A stretch of DNA of 64,000 nt from the NCBI GenBank assembly GCA_030068075.1, contig CM057844.1, positions 5,022,001 to 5,086,000 on the forward strand. The letters are read 5' to 3'. The translations under genes were made by a program, and so were the position numbers. Positions 45,751-56,150 of the stretch are shown here, in pieces. This DNA comes from Paguma larvata. Its lineage: Eukaryota; Chordata; Mammalia; Carnivora; Viverridae. Below the pieces are notes generated by a model. It searched no databases, was not told the DNA's origin, and saw nothing but the letters and a program-made list of their open reading frames with translations. The number at the start of each line of letters is the position of its first letter. Position 1 is the first letter of the stretch.

Positions 45751-46585
45751 GTAATGATTCTTTCTAGACCTTCACCTATTTTATCTTTATCTTTTTGTGA
45801 TTGTTCTTGTTCTCGATTTGGGGTTTGGGAAGCAGAGAATAGAAATGGAGATTTGTCCTTCAACATTTACAGCTTATTTTCCACTACTAAGTTAAAGCTA
45901 AACGTGGAACTAATTGTGCTGTACTGATGCACAAATTGAATTTCAGTCACCTCTTGTATGTTTTAAAGGGTATCAAACATTTTCTGTGTGCGTGTGTGTG
46001 TGTTTTAATTACTGCTCTGTTCATCATTGCTTTTGTCGTCACAAAAGATGCAAATGGATTACTAAGATGAGTTAAACCACCATCTCACGTTAGGTCTAGT
46101 GAAGGAGGTAGATTTGGCACAACTCTGATGAAAGATAGCATGACACAGGAGGCCAAGCGGAACAATTAATTCAATGGGAAGTGTGGGATGGTGGGAAAGA
46201 CTGTGGAAGGGGGTCAGTTTGAGCTAGACCCTGACAGTGGAGTGGGGTTTCTAAGGACAGAAGTAGGGAAGAGGTATTCACAGCAGAGCTGATGGTGAAA
46301 ACAGACACAGACACTTGCATATAAGTGACACACTCGTCCACCACAGCGCCATTCAGTGTCAGTGGATGGTGATGGGATGTCGTGGAATTTTGTTGCCTTT
46401 GAATGTCTTAAGGAGAATGGAGTTCATTCTCTGGGCTTAAATCACAAATCTTTTGTGAATGAGGAGGGTTATGGATACATGGATGGATGGATGGATGAAA
46501 AAGTAGGTTTGTTAATTGATTGATTGAAAAGGGCGTAATTGGTCTGTGATTACATGACTTTTCTTCCATCTCTTTTTTTATATAG
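45751..46585 (+). other. RALGAPA2 intron (835 bp)
   Basis: GTAATG donor; TCTCTTTTTTTATATAG acceptor. It contains a short TG run near 45,990, an L2-like piece at 46.08-46.28 kb and a small GGAT-type tandem near 46,476. Confidence 0.75.
46080..46275 (+). mobile_element. L2-like fragment
   Basis: GGGAAGTGTGGGATGGTGGG, TCAGTTTGAGCTAGACCCTGA and AGAGGTATTCACAGCAGAG resemble the L2 3' region. Weak. Confidence 0.45.
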
Positions 46586-46657
46586 AAAGAATTTCCATCT
46601 GTTGAAGAAAAATTCAAAACTATTGAGAGAGCTAAAAAATCTGGACTCCCGTCAGTG
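46586..46657 (+). CDS. RALGAPA2: RALGAPA2 coding exon (window exon 10), 72 nt
   Basis: The exon begins with the A completing the split arginine and encodes [16 protein letters not shown] and KNLDSRQ. It ends with TG of a cysteine codon finished by the next exon. Acceptor TTTTATATAG; donor CAGTG|GTATGT. This basic, leucine-rich helix directly precedes the Rap-GAP fold and is one of the most conserved pieces between RALGAP alpha-1 and alpha-2, with only a few differences from the alpha-1 sequence I recall. Confidence 0.95.
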
Positions 46658-46904
46658 GTATGTGAAAGTATATCAGAGCATTTCTTTCCTGTCTATCTTT
46701 GTATGTGCTTGGATGACAGAGCTGCAGGAATGAATACACCTGCAGAGACACCCAAAAGTCATTCTGTAACTAGAATCTGGTGACGTCTGCTTACGCTGTA
46801 CCTTTGGTATTTTTATTCTCGAGGAATAACTTTACATGCTTGCTATGCTAAGAAGAGGTCATTGCTCCCAACTAATCTGTGTCTTTGGTTGAGGACCTTT
46901 TCAT

Positions 46905-47045
46905 ATGGCAGCCAGTGGATATTTGTTCTCATTTAATCTCTGCAGCCACCTTTTTCCAGTGAGGAACAGAGGCTTACCTAAGTCGAACAGCTTACCTGTG
47001 CCCTGTGCCCACAAATACACTTGCTTGTTTGAACCAAGTGAGTCT
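46905..47045 (+). mobile_element. MIR-like remnant
   Basis: CATTTAATCTCTGCAGCCACC, CAGTGAGGAACAGAGGCTTACC and GAACCAAGTGAGTCTGACTTC follow the MIR core loosely. Confidence 0.5.
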
Positions 47046-49314
47046 GACTTCATAACCCATGCCATGTGTCTATGCGCTGGCATTCTATAGTTTCTGCTTT
47101 ACAACATTGGCAAGCTTAAAACCAGTGTATTTTAATTAGTGGCTTCCTAGTAGGGAGCCTTATTCTCAAACCTGGTCAAATCTCAGATTCGCCCGCCTTT
47201 TTTCTGTACAGTCTTAGAAGCAGTTCTAAAGATGAACTCATGATCAGTTTTTGATTTGGGGAAATGCGTGCTTCCAGAAACATCTCAGACAACAGTAAGT
47301 GTAGTGCTTGGTACATAACAGGTGCTTAAAAGTCTTGAATAAACTGCTTCCTTAATCTTAATTTAAAAAAAAAAAAACACCTCATTTTTTTTTAAGAAAT
47401 AGCTTTTTGTTCCTCTTTTATTCCTCAAAGGAATATCATTAGATATCTCATTACAGAGGGAAAACCTGAAACCATTATTCCTCACATTGCCCTTCATCAT
47501 ATTCAGTTTCCCAATTGTTGTTACGCTTCTTTTTCTCTGAGGAATAGAGACCAAATTCTCTGTGGAAACTCTGTGAGGGGTTTCTTGTGAAGGACTCGGG
47601 GGTTCATTTCTCTCTCCCTCTTGTCCTCCAGTATTAAACAAGCAGTCACTTGGGTTCCAAACTCAGCTTTTCAAGCATATGCTGAATTATTCCATGCTTC
47701 TTAGTATTAAGTGAATACATTGGTATCTTGTAATTGTGTCCAATTTGTTGAGTGTTAATGCACGTTAGTTGCATGAGGTACAATTGAATGAGCTCCCTGG
47801 GGTGCTATTGCAGTAAAATATGGCTTTGGATGAGCTGATTGGCAAATCCTCTGTCCCTTGATTAACCTTCTCTCAAAACCCCAACTCCTGGATTCAGTGT
47901 CTTCTTGACATCTAAAAAAGGTATCAACTTACTTTATTGTGAAGGGTGTTTTCAAGGTTCTTTCTGGAAAAACAAAAAAAAAAAAACAAAAACAAAAAAA
48001 AAATAATTTGGGGACTCTGTATGAAAAATCTAGACTGTCCCATGTATTGGTTAGTTAGCAGGTGAAAACATACCTTATCCCTCAACTTTTAGTTCATGTG
48101 GCTCTATTTATTTCCAAGATCAGTTTATTCTCTGCTGTCAAGGCATAGTTCCTGCTTAGCATGTTCTTAGGAAAAGTGTGGAGTCTGTCTTGCAATTCTC
48201 ATCTCTATACTGTGAAGATAGCAAAGATGTAAAAAGTATGATGAACGCACATGCAAATTACAGTGGGCTCTTCTTTTAAATATTAATGCCTCTTGTCACC
48301 CCATGGTAAGGTGAAAGTTAAAATCATCTTTTTTCTTTGTTAGGCTTTTTAATGTGACAGCACAAGCAAACCGAGCCATTCTAGTCTATTCCTAATAAGA
48401 AAGAAAAATGCATTCTAATGAGGAAGAGGAAATTGTTGATTTTATGTACATGTGTTCCTGAATTACCTGCTCCTTCATGCATTGGTGGTGCAGCTTATGG
48501 ATATGAAGTGCTGTTGCTAATTATCATTTCAAAAGCCTGGCTCTAATAAGACCAGACACAGCGTCTGATCCTAGCAGGCTCTCTGTGGTACTAACATTTT
48601 GGAGGATGTGAAATTTGATGAATGTTTACAGCTAAAGGTCACCTTTCCTCACACCTACATCAGTCAGGCAGTCACTGGGGCTTAGCTCTTGTGCTCCCAC
48701 ATTGAGTTAATGAGGACTCAAGGACCTGTGAACAGCTACAATATAAAACAGCTTAGACTTCGAGAAGCATCAACAGAAATGTTTCAAATAAACCTGAGAT
48801 GGTCTTTATATATGTATAAATGTGTGTAGAATAGAGAACAATCAAATGCTGAGGACTTTTCAATATACGGAAAGAGCTGCAGAAAGAAATTGAGTAACTA
48901 TACATTTTCTCCTTTTGTTGAAAGAGACAGTCTTTTAGGTCATAGGTTATTATCTCTGTTATCATCCATGATCTGAGCCCCCAAATTATTGTAGCTCATA
49001 GAATATAAGCCAGTCAGATTCTAGACTGCTGGTGTGTCCTGCCTGTCACTCAGGGACAGTTTCAGGCTTCCATGCTGCATGAGGACAAGTTTTCTGACAG
49101 TCTGAGAGCTCAGGGTCTCTACTCTAGAGCATCAGCCCCCTGGGATCTATCACCACAAAACTTCCCTCTTCTGGCAGCAATTGTACCTGTTAAGAGAGGT
49201 GTCCCCCACCTGTGTGCTCATACCATGCCAGTCAGGGCATTCAGGATGTCCACCTTCTCCAAGGGCAGCAAGACAGACTTTACCAAAAGCCTTAAAAATA
49301 GCCAATAACTGAGA

Positions 49315-49565
49315 TTCCATTTCTGTGAATGTATTCTAAGGGCATATTGAGATAATGTGGCAATGTCTTTAAAAATGGTAGCAACTTAAATGTCCAATGA
49401 CAAGGATTTAGGGTAAGGTATATTCATATACTGGAATGTTATATAACCATTAATAACTTTGTCACACAAGTACATGGTATAGAAGTATTCCCACTCAACA
49501 ATTGTTTAAATGGTGACTTTTATATTGTGCATATTTTACACAATAAAAAGTAGTGTTCACAAATA
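49315..49565 (+). mobile_element. L1/HAL1-like 3' fragment
   Basis: GAATGTATTCTAAGGGCATA, GCAACTTAAATGTCCAATG, GGTATATTCATATACTGGAATG and TTATATAACCATTAATAA match the conserved L1-type 3' segment. Confidence 0.65.
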
Positions 49566-49997
49566 TTTTAAGTGAAACTTATCAGTTACAAAAGAGGATA
49601 TAATGGCTTCTCACTTTCATACGTGCAAACACATCCTGAAATGGTAACAGCTGCGATTTCAACGTTTGGGCCAAGAACATAAGTGAATTTTTTATTCTTA
49701 TCTTTCCTTTCTATATTTTCTAGTTTTTCTTTTAACTATGTTCATTTTTATAAACTATGGGGAGAATGAATAAGCTACCTAGAGAAATAGAAGAAAAGTA
49801 TTTTCCTCCTTGATTTATTTTTATGACTTTTTAGTTGAGTTTCATTTCATTCTGCTTATTAAGTAGAAACATAACTCCTGTAGAAGGAAATATTTATGAC
49901 TCTATTAAAATATGGAGCCCAAATTCCACCAGTTTAGATGTCTAATCAGATTATAGTGTTGAGATGTTGAACAGTTAAAACAATAGAAACATTTCCA

Positions 49998-50031
49998 TAT
50001 TGTTTGAGCTCTTGTATTGTTTGAGCTCTTG
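49998..50031. repeat. Perfect 17-bp tandem duplication
   Basis: TATTGTTTGAGCTCTTG occurs twice, head to tail. Confidence 0.97.
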
Positions 50032-50794
50032 GTAGTTTTTCCTATGATATTTTTCAGAATGCATGCAAAAATAAGAGTGGAACTGCTCTGTAGGTGGTAA
50101 TCCAGGATTTTGGAAAATAGAGACTAGAGTTAAATTCTTGGGATCATAGGGCCATGGAATGAGTGGTTCTCATTGATTAAAGCTCTGTTTGAATTAGTAC
50201 AGTGTCTTCATCTCTAAACTATCACCAAATTGCTGGGTAAAAGTCTAGTTATTTTGACACTTTCCTGCAGGATAAAATTTGTAGAAATTGGTTATTAATA
50301 TATTTCTAGCATTGGATCACTGGTCAACAGAGATTTAACTGAGCAGCTACTGTGTGCCTAGGACCATGCAAAATTTCCAAAAGAAAAAAGTCAGGACTCC
50401 TTTCCTCAAAGTGCAGGCTATGTTTACTTGATTTAACAGCAAAGTGCCCAAAATCCATCGTGGAAGAAGTGGGTAAAGGGTCTATATGACCTAAGAGGTT
50501 TCCCTGGATATCTGTCCACCCTACCTTATTCCCTCAGATTAGTCAGAGCACAGAGTGAGTACCTCTTCACCAAAAAAGTATTCTGCTTGGAAGAAGTTTC
50601 TGTTTTTCATAAAGTGATGGTATAGTTTATAGTTCCAATCAGGGAGCTACCTAATCTCCTTATCTCAAAGTGTGGAAAGTAAAATATGGGCAGCCACATA
50701 GGTCTATTCTCAACTGGTATCTATGTGAAATGCTTTCGCATATATTTCTTTGTATAGCACATGTCCGAAAGAGTGATCTCAAGAACCAGACTGC

Positions 50795-51000
50795 CCTGCT
50801 TCAAGTCCCTATCTCCTGCTTGCTCTGTGTGCTTTCTGTTTAATTTTCTGTGCCTCCTTTCAACCGCCTCTACAAGGGAAGTGACGATAATCACTTGTCT
50901 CTGTAGAATGGTTGTGAAGAGCCAATAAGATCATGCATCAAACCTCCTTAGAACAGTGACCGACCCCTAGTAAATTCTCCATAAATAATAGCTTTATAGT
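50795..51000 (+). mobile_element. MIR element
   Basis: CAGACTGCCCTGCTTCAAGTCCC, TAATTTTCTGTGCCTCC, GATAATCACTTGTCTC and GAACAGTGACCGACCCCTAGTAAATTC follow MIR from 5' to 3'. It ends about 80 bp before exon 11. Confidence 0.7.
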
Positions 51001-51078
51001 AGGAGTCATGCTGCTTGTTGTATAGAAATAAAATTTTAAATTAAGAATTCTAACTCCTTCAAATTTAAAACTTTATAG

Positions 51079-51202
51079 CCGTGAAACACACAAAATTGCA
51101 GTGTTCTACATTGCTGAAGGTCAAGAAGACAAGTGTTCAATCCTCTCCAATGAAAGAGGAAGCCAAGCATATGAAGACTTTGTTGCTGGACTTGGATGGG
51201 AG
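51079..51202 (+). CDS. RALGAPA2: RALGAPA2 coding exon (window exon 11), start of Rap-GAP domain
   Basis: The exon is 124 nt. It completes the cysteine codon (TG|C) and encodes [18 protein letters not shown], then [18 protein letters not shown] and GLGWE. Known of the family: this is the beginning of the Rap/Ran-GAP domain. The [15 protein letters not shown] strand and the [15 protein letters not shown] helix-turn correspond to the core found also in tuberin and Rap1GAP. Acceptor CTTTATAG; donor GAG|GTAATT, phase 0. The exon is essentially identical to the recalled human alpha-2 sequence, which fits strong constraint on the catalytic domain. Confidence 0.95.
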
Positions 51203-52384
51203 GTAATTCATTTCATTTGGGAGGTGTTTATTGGCCAGCACTATTTAATGATATGTATAAGCTAGACACCAATTTTACAAGGTTTTACATTCAAATCCAG
51301 CACATGTAGCATTCTGGAGTTGACAAATGTATTGAATTTGACATCTTCTGTTAGTTGCTTTTCAGTGCTTCATACATGAACTCTTGTTTCCCTTTAACTT
51401 TTCCCTTCATATTATTTCATTCGCTTTTTGTCAGAATCAAATAGTCAGATCGGCTCACTTAGGCATAAACAGTTCATAGTAAGAAAAAACAAATATGGGT
51501 AAAGAAGTAATGGTTTTGGACAGGTGTGGAGATTGGAGAATTAATCAGTGACTTGATGGGTGAAAACATGAAGAAAGCTGATGAAGTAAAAAATTAGCAT
51601 GAAAATAGAGTAGAGTAGTTTTGATGGTTCAGCAGCCAACCTGTTTCCCTCAGGGAGATCCCAGAATGACTGATATTGAAAGAATTCACTATTTCTTTGC
51701 TAAATGATACTCAGACAGACGTATACATTTATATACATACACACACACAATCTGTCTCTAGGAACATAAATCTAAAGGAAAATGTATTTCCAGAATGTAA
51801 AAGAAGTCAGAGTAGTTATAATGGAAATCAGCATATCTGAAATAATTTTCTTACTTTTCCCTACTTTTATTTTGGTTTCTTGGTATCTGTGCTGTTGGAA
51901 GCTCTCTGGGCGCCTAAGTAAGACTTGTCTCTGAGAGCTGAATGTTAGCAAGGAAACTAATATGGAGATGGGGACAGAAGAAGCCTACATCAGGGTGAAG
52001 ACCATGTACTTTGTAAAATGTAAAGTTGATTTTATTCTAAAAGAGTTATTGCACTCCAGTAAATTGTCCTTATTACTAATAAAGTGCCTTCTTATTTGCT
52101 GTAGACTATAGTTAACCATTTAACTAATATACCTTCCAAACCACACATTCTTTACTAGAGATTTTAGAAAAAATTTGAACATTAATTTTTAGTGTATATA
52201 TTGATTGTATCTGGCACAGAAGAGATTCTTCTATTGCTTTTGTTTTTCGATTGTGTTACAACAGGTGCTTTGCTGAAAGAATTCTAGTTTATGAAAAGTT
52301 TAAAAAAAAAAAAGTTCCTAGGCCTTGACTAAGAAGTGAGCATTCACACCACAGCTTGAAAAAGAATAACTCCTAGACTTGCAG

Positions 52385-52560
52385 TAGTGGTATAAATCAG
52401 AACAACCCCTTTGAAAGACAATTTAGCAATGGCTGTTAAATTTTAAAACATCTGTGCCCTTTAATACAGCATCTCACCAGAACACTTATTTGAATGCTCC
52501 TTGTGGTTTGACCATGCCAACTCTGTTTGAGAAAGTAGAAAAGCTCATACATCCATCAAT
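52385..52560 (+). mobile_element. L1/HAL1-like 3' fragment
   Basis: AGTAGTGGTATAAATCAGAACA, CCTTTGAAAGACAATTTAGCAATGG and TACAGCATCTCACCAG resemble the L1-type 3' region; it runs into the GT microsatellite. Confidence 0.6.
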
Positions 52561-52562
52561 AG

Positions 52563-52565
<3 letters not shown>

Positions 52566-52608
<43 letters not shown>
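52566..52608. repeat. (GT)n microsatellite, about 21 units
   Basis: An uninterrupted GT run, likely length-variable. It lies about 500 bp upstream of exon 12. Confidence 0.97.
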
Positions 52609-52610
<2 letters not shown>

Positions 52611-52675
52611 ATGTAAATACATATATACATATGTATAGGATGGAAAAAAAACTAGAGAAATATGCACCAAGCTTT

Positions 52676-52876
52676 ATGTTTATTTATTTTTAAGAGAGAA
52701 ACAGACAGAGTGTGAGTCAGGGAGGGACAGAGAGAGAGGAGGTACAGAATCTGAAGCAGGCTCCAGGTTCTGAACTGTCAGCACAGAGCTCAACATGGGA
52801 CTGGAGCCCACGAACTGCAAGATCATGACCAGAGTTGAAGCCGGATGCCCAACCAACTGAGCCACCAGGTGCCCCA
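52676..52876 (-). mobile_element. CAN SINE, antisense, with long target-site duplication
   Basis: Reversed tail TATGTTTATTTATTTTTAAG, GA-rich tract, CAGCACAGAGCTCAACATGGG and reversed head GAGCCACCAGGTGCCCC. AGAAATATGCACCAAGCTTT (52,656) recurs with one change at 52,877. Confidence 0.96.
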
Positions 52877-53113
52877 AGAAATATGCACCAAACTTTTGAT
52901 GATGGTTTTCTTAAGTTGGTAGGATTTCAAAGCACTTTCATTGTTAATGTTTCCTTCATATTTTAACTTTGTCTAACTTAGTATTACATTTGTTTGTCAG
53001 GAAGCTATAAAAATGAAAGTAATTAGATTGCTTAAAAAATGGGCATTCTTGCTAGGTGAATGAGGATAATTGATGCTTGACCTTCATTCTTTCCTGTTTG
53101 TTACCCACATCAG

Positions 53114-53269
53114 GTGGATCTCTCAACCCACTGTGGGTTCATGGGTGGACTTCAGCGCAATGGCAGCACGGGGCAGACTGCCCCTTATTATGCTACCTCT
53201 ACTGTGGAAGTGATTTTCCACGTTTCAACTCGGATGCCATCAGACTCAGATGATTCACTCACCAAAAAG
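53114..53269 (+). CDS. RALGAPA2: RALGAPA2 coding exon (window exon 12), Rap-GAP core
   Basis: The exon is 156 nt, phase 0 at both ends. It encodes [18 protein letters not shown], then [18 protein letters not shown] and [16 protein letters not shown]. The CGFMGGL turn, the [17 protein letters not shown] strand pair and the acidic SDSDDS loop are hallmarks of the Rap/Ran-GAP fold. The HVSTRMP strand leads directly into the asparagine-thumb helix of the next exon, as in Rap1GAP. Acceptor CACATCAG; donor AAG|GTAAGG. Skipping would keep the frame but remove the core of the catalytic fold. Confidence 0.96.
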
Positions 53270-54179
53270 GTAAGGAGCCTCTTTGAGGCCCATTCTTAGC
53301 CTCCCTGGTTTGTGGGTGAGGCTCTCCTAGTCCAGACTGAAGACTTTGGCATAACATGCACTGAGACTGCTTTCTTCTGGATACAACTTCATTGTCATTC
53401 TTCTCAAGCTACAGTTGTAGTTTAATCTGAAATATCTAGCTTGGCAAAAACTGGATAAAGAAATAAATGAAAAGCAATTAATATTTGAGTCTTAAATCCT
53501 GAGATAAAGATTTAGGAAAAGGAAGGGTCTTAAATGTTGTTAATTTTGATCTTCCCTCACTTGACTGTTAACTGACAGAAAATAATAACATAATTGACCT
53601 CTCAGGTTGGCAGAGGTCATAAGATACAATGACCCTGTACTGACGGAGAGCTGAGAAAGCAGGCATCTCTCGAGCTTCCTGGGGGCAATTGGGCAATATC
53701 TACGAAAATGACAAGTGCAGGTATGCTGCTGTCTAGAGGTCCCACCTTTGGCACTGACCTCGTTTCTCTTTGAACTTGGACCTTATAGGCAGTTTTCTCT
53801 AGAATTCAGAGGAAACCTCTTCCACCTCTGAGGAACCCCCCAGGGGAACATCCTGAACTTTCTAATCTCCATGGTGTTCATTTCAGGTGACCCTCTCTTA
53901 GAGGTGAGGAGTTCCTTAACAGAAAAGGAAGTTTAGTCTGGGAAGCAAGCCTAGAAATCTGACCCACTTCTGTGAGTTTCCAGATGAAAGGAACAACTGT
54001 AGCCAGCCTGCTAGTGGGTGGCAGAGCAAGCCTGGAATCCCTACCTCACACTCACTCTCTTCCTGAAAGGATGCAAGAAAACTGCAGACAGCAGCTGAGT
54101 GGGTGGGAAAGCAGCTCATTCGGGAGCTAAGCTTGCCATTGGAGGATCTGCTATGTTGGTTATGGCCAGGGTCTGAAGA

Positions 54180-54425
54180 TGGGCAAACCTGGGCTCAACT
54201 GTGTATACAGTTACTAGCCCATGCCTCAGTTTCCCCATCTACTGAACAAGATTGAAAACAGCCTATGTCCCAAGGTTCTCGTGAAATAAATGGATAATGC
54301 CTGTGAAACTACTTAGCATGGTGCCTGGTGTAAGATCTCTAATGGTCAGCCCTCATCATTGCCCACCCGTCTCTCTAATGGTCAGCCCTCATCATTGCCC
54401 ACCTGTCTAATTGGGTCTTTTTCCT
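54180..54425 (+). mobile_element. MIR element
   Basis: AACCTGGGCTCAACTGTG, CCTCAGTTTCCCCATCTACTG, AAATAAATGGATAATGCC and CTTAGCATGGTGCCTGG follow MIR; the 3' end carries the tandem duplication described separately. Confidence 0.75.
54336..54407. repeat. 36-bp tandem duplication (two copies)
   Basis: The unit starting TCTCTAATGGTCAGCCC and ending CCCACCCGTC/CCCACCTGTC occurs twice with one substitution (C to T). Confidence 0.95.
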
Positions 54426-54989
54426 CCTGCCTCATTAGGAGGTGATTGATATTGGCCAGTAGACCCCACTCTTACCTGCCTCATCTCTTCTCTGCACTTT
54501 TACTTTTTCATCACTGCAGCCCCAAATGTTTAGACCACCCACATTTGGGGCAGCGGTGCTCATAAGACCTCAGAACTTGGGCTATGGCTCAATCACAGAC
54601 AATTTTCATAGTGACTAAGTGACTGGGATGTGCTAACATGGGCTTTCACCCTCTGGGTCACCTGCTAGCATGGCCTCCCACTGGTCATGTGTTGTTCCCT
54701 CAGCCATGGAGGAGCTGCCTTAGGTCTTAGCTTCCCTGGTGGTGGCGTTCTTAGTGAAGGAGACCCTGCTCTATTTCAGATTACCAAGACCTTAGGCAAG
54801 GCTTCCACATCCTTTTTATTTGCTGTACCTTGTAAATTGCTGCTAATCCACAAATATGTTGCCATATTCTGACTTTTTTATGACTGAGAACTATTGTTGT
54901 TAATAGGTTTACTTAAAATATTTTTTAATTGTTTCCTAAGTAGGATTGTGTTTTTTCTTTCTTTCTTTCTTTCTTTTTTTTTTTTTTTT

Positions 54990-56150
54990 TGAGAAAACAT
55001 ACCGTGTTTTCTTGGTAATACAGCTTGCTATAAATAATGTTGCAAGGCTTGGCCTGGATGAAAGATTCCCTACTGTAATAATCAAAATTCAGCTGATACC
55101 TTTTGCAGCTCCTAGATTTAGCATCATTAGTGACAAACTCTCTTTATCAGGATGTCTCACAGCCAGACTGAAAATCAGTCACAGTAACAGCAGCCCACAG
55201 TTCCTTGTCTTATTCTAACTAAATTGTCCCTAACAGCTTAAAAATGAGCTGCAAAATTCTAAAGTGATTCATGCTCTCTTCTGCCCCTGTCATGGGGGCA
55301 CTTTTTCAATTCTGCAATCCGGTTGCAACCCCATACTGAACTCTTGATCCTTCACTGCAGAAATTTGTTAGCTCTAGCTAGATTAGATTTTTCACAGCTA
55401 ATCTAACTGCTGTAGGGGTTTGCAGAGTGGGGACAGAGCTGTGCTATTGGATTTGTCCAATTCATTTGACTCCAGGACTATAATTGCACTTATGTCTTAC
55501 AAGGCTTTTATAGCCTCAGGCTGGCCAGCCGCATAAAAAACAAATTGGCAGTGATACAGTACGAGTGAAAAGGGATGAAAGGCCCACATTATCAGTCTCC
55601 AGGCAGCACTGTTCTGGCAGGAAGTTTCTTGGTTAATTTACAAATAAAACTTAGATTTTAGGATGGGCACACTGTCAGCCGAACAATGGGGATGTCAGGC
55701 CTGACTGTTACTTAGTAAAAGTAGCAGCCGGGCCCACTGAGGAGCAGGAATTCTTCAATCAAACAGACGACTCCTTCTGGAGCCAGCTGGCGATGTAATG
55801 CAATTAGTCGGGAAAGGAGGTCAGCCTATTAGGTGTGTACCATGACCAGTGTCACCAGTGCGTGCCGCCTGGCAGCAGCAGGCAGAATGGCCCAGGCAGA
55901 GGGACTTTAAAACTCTGTCAGGACAAGAAGTGGCAGGACACGGGGTTGATTTCTTAAGACTTAAGAACCGAGCATTTGTTCCGAGCCTGTTAAGCATCCG
56001 CGCATTCTGGAGCCTGTTGTGCAATTGAAGCAGTAGCTGGCGTGAGTGACAGCTCCATCCCACGACGAGACTCGTCAGCCTCTCCCAGATTACACGAGTC
56101 ATGCCAGTTTGACTTGTGTGCATGCAGCAAACTCACTGGTGGACTTCAGT
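54990..56150. promoter_or_regulatory. Candidate conserved intronic regulatory cluster
   Basis: No SINE, L1 or MIR was recognised across more than 1 kb. It contains GCGATGTAATGCAATTAGTC near 55,787 (paired homeodomain-like cores) and AGCATCCGCGCATTCTG near 55,991. It also holds CCCACGACGAGACTCGTC near 56,058 with a small palindrome, and several CpGs outside any island. Enhancer function is inference from composition only. Confidence 0.35.

Larger units (their letters stand above)
46658..51078 (+). other. RALGAPA2 intron (4.4 kb)
   Basis: GTATGT donor; acceptor AAAACTTTATAG, with a poor pyrimidine tract. It contains MIR-like pieces at 46.9 and 50.8 kb, A-rich runs near 47,363 and 47,970, an L1/HAL1-like 3' fragment at 49.32-49.56 kb and a 17-bp perfect tandem at 49,998-50,031. 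The stretch 47.6-49.2 kb shows no recognised repeat. Confidence 0.75.
51203..53113 (+). other. RALGAPA2 intron (1.9 kb)
   Basis: GTAATT donor; GTTACCCACATCAG acceptor. It contains an L1-like fragment near 52.38-52.56 kb, a GT microsatellite at 52,566-52,608 and an antisense CAN SINE with a clear target-site duplication at 52.68-52.88 kb. Confidence 0.8.
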
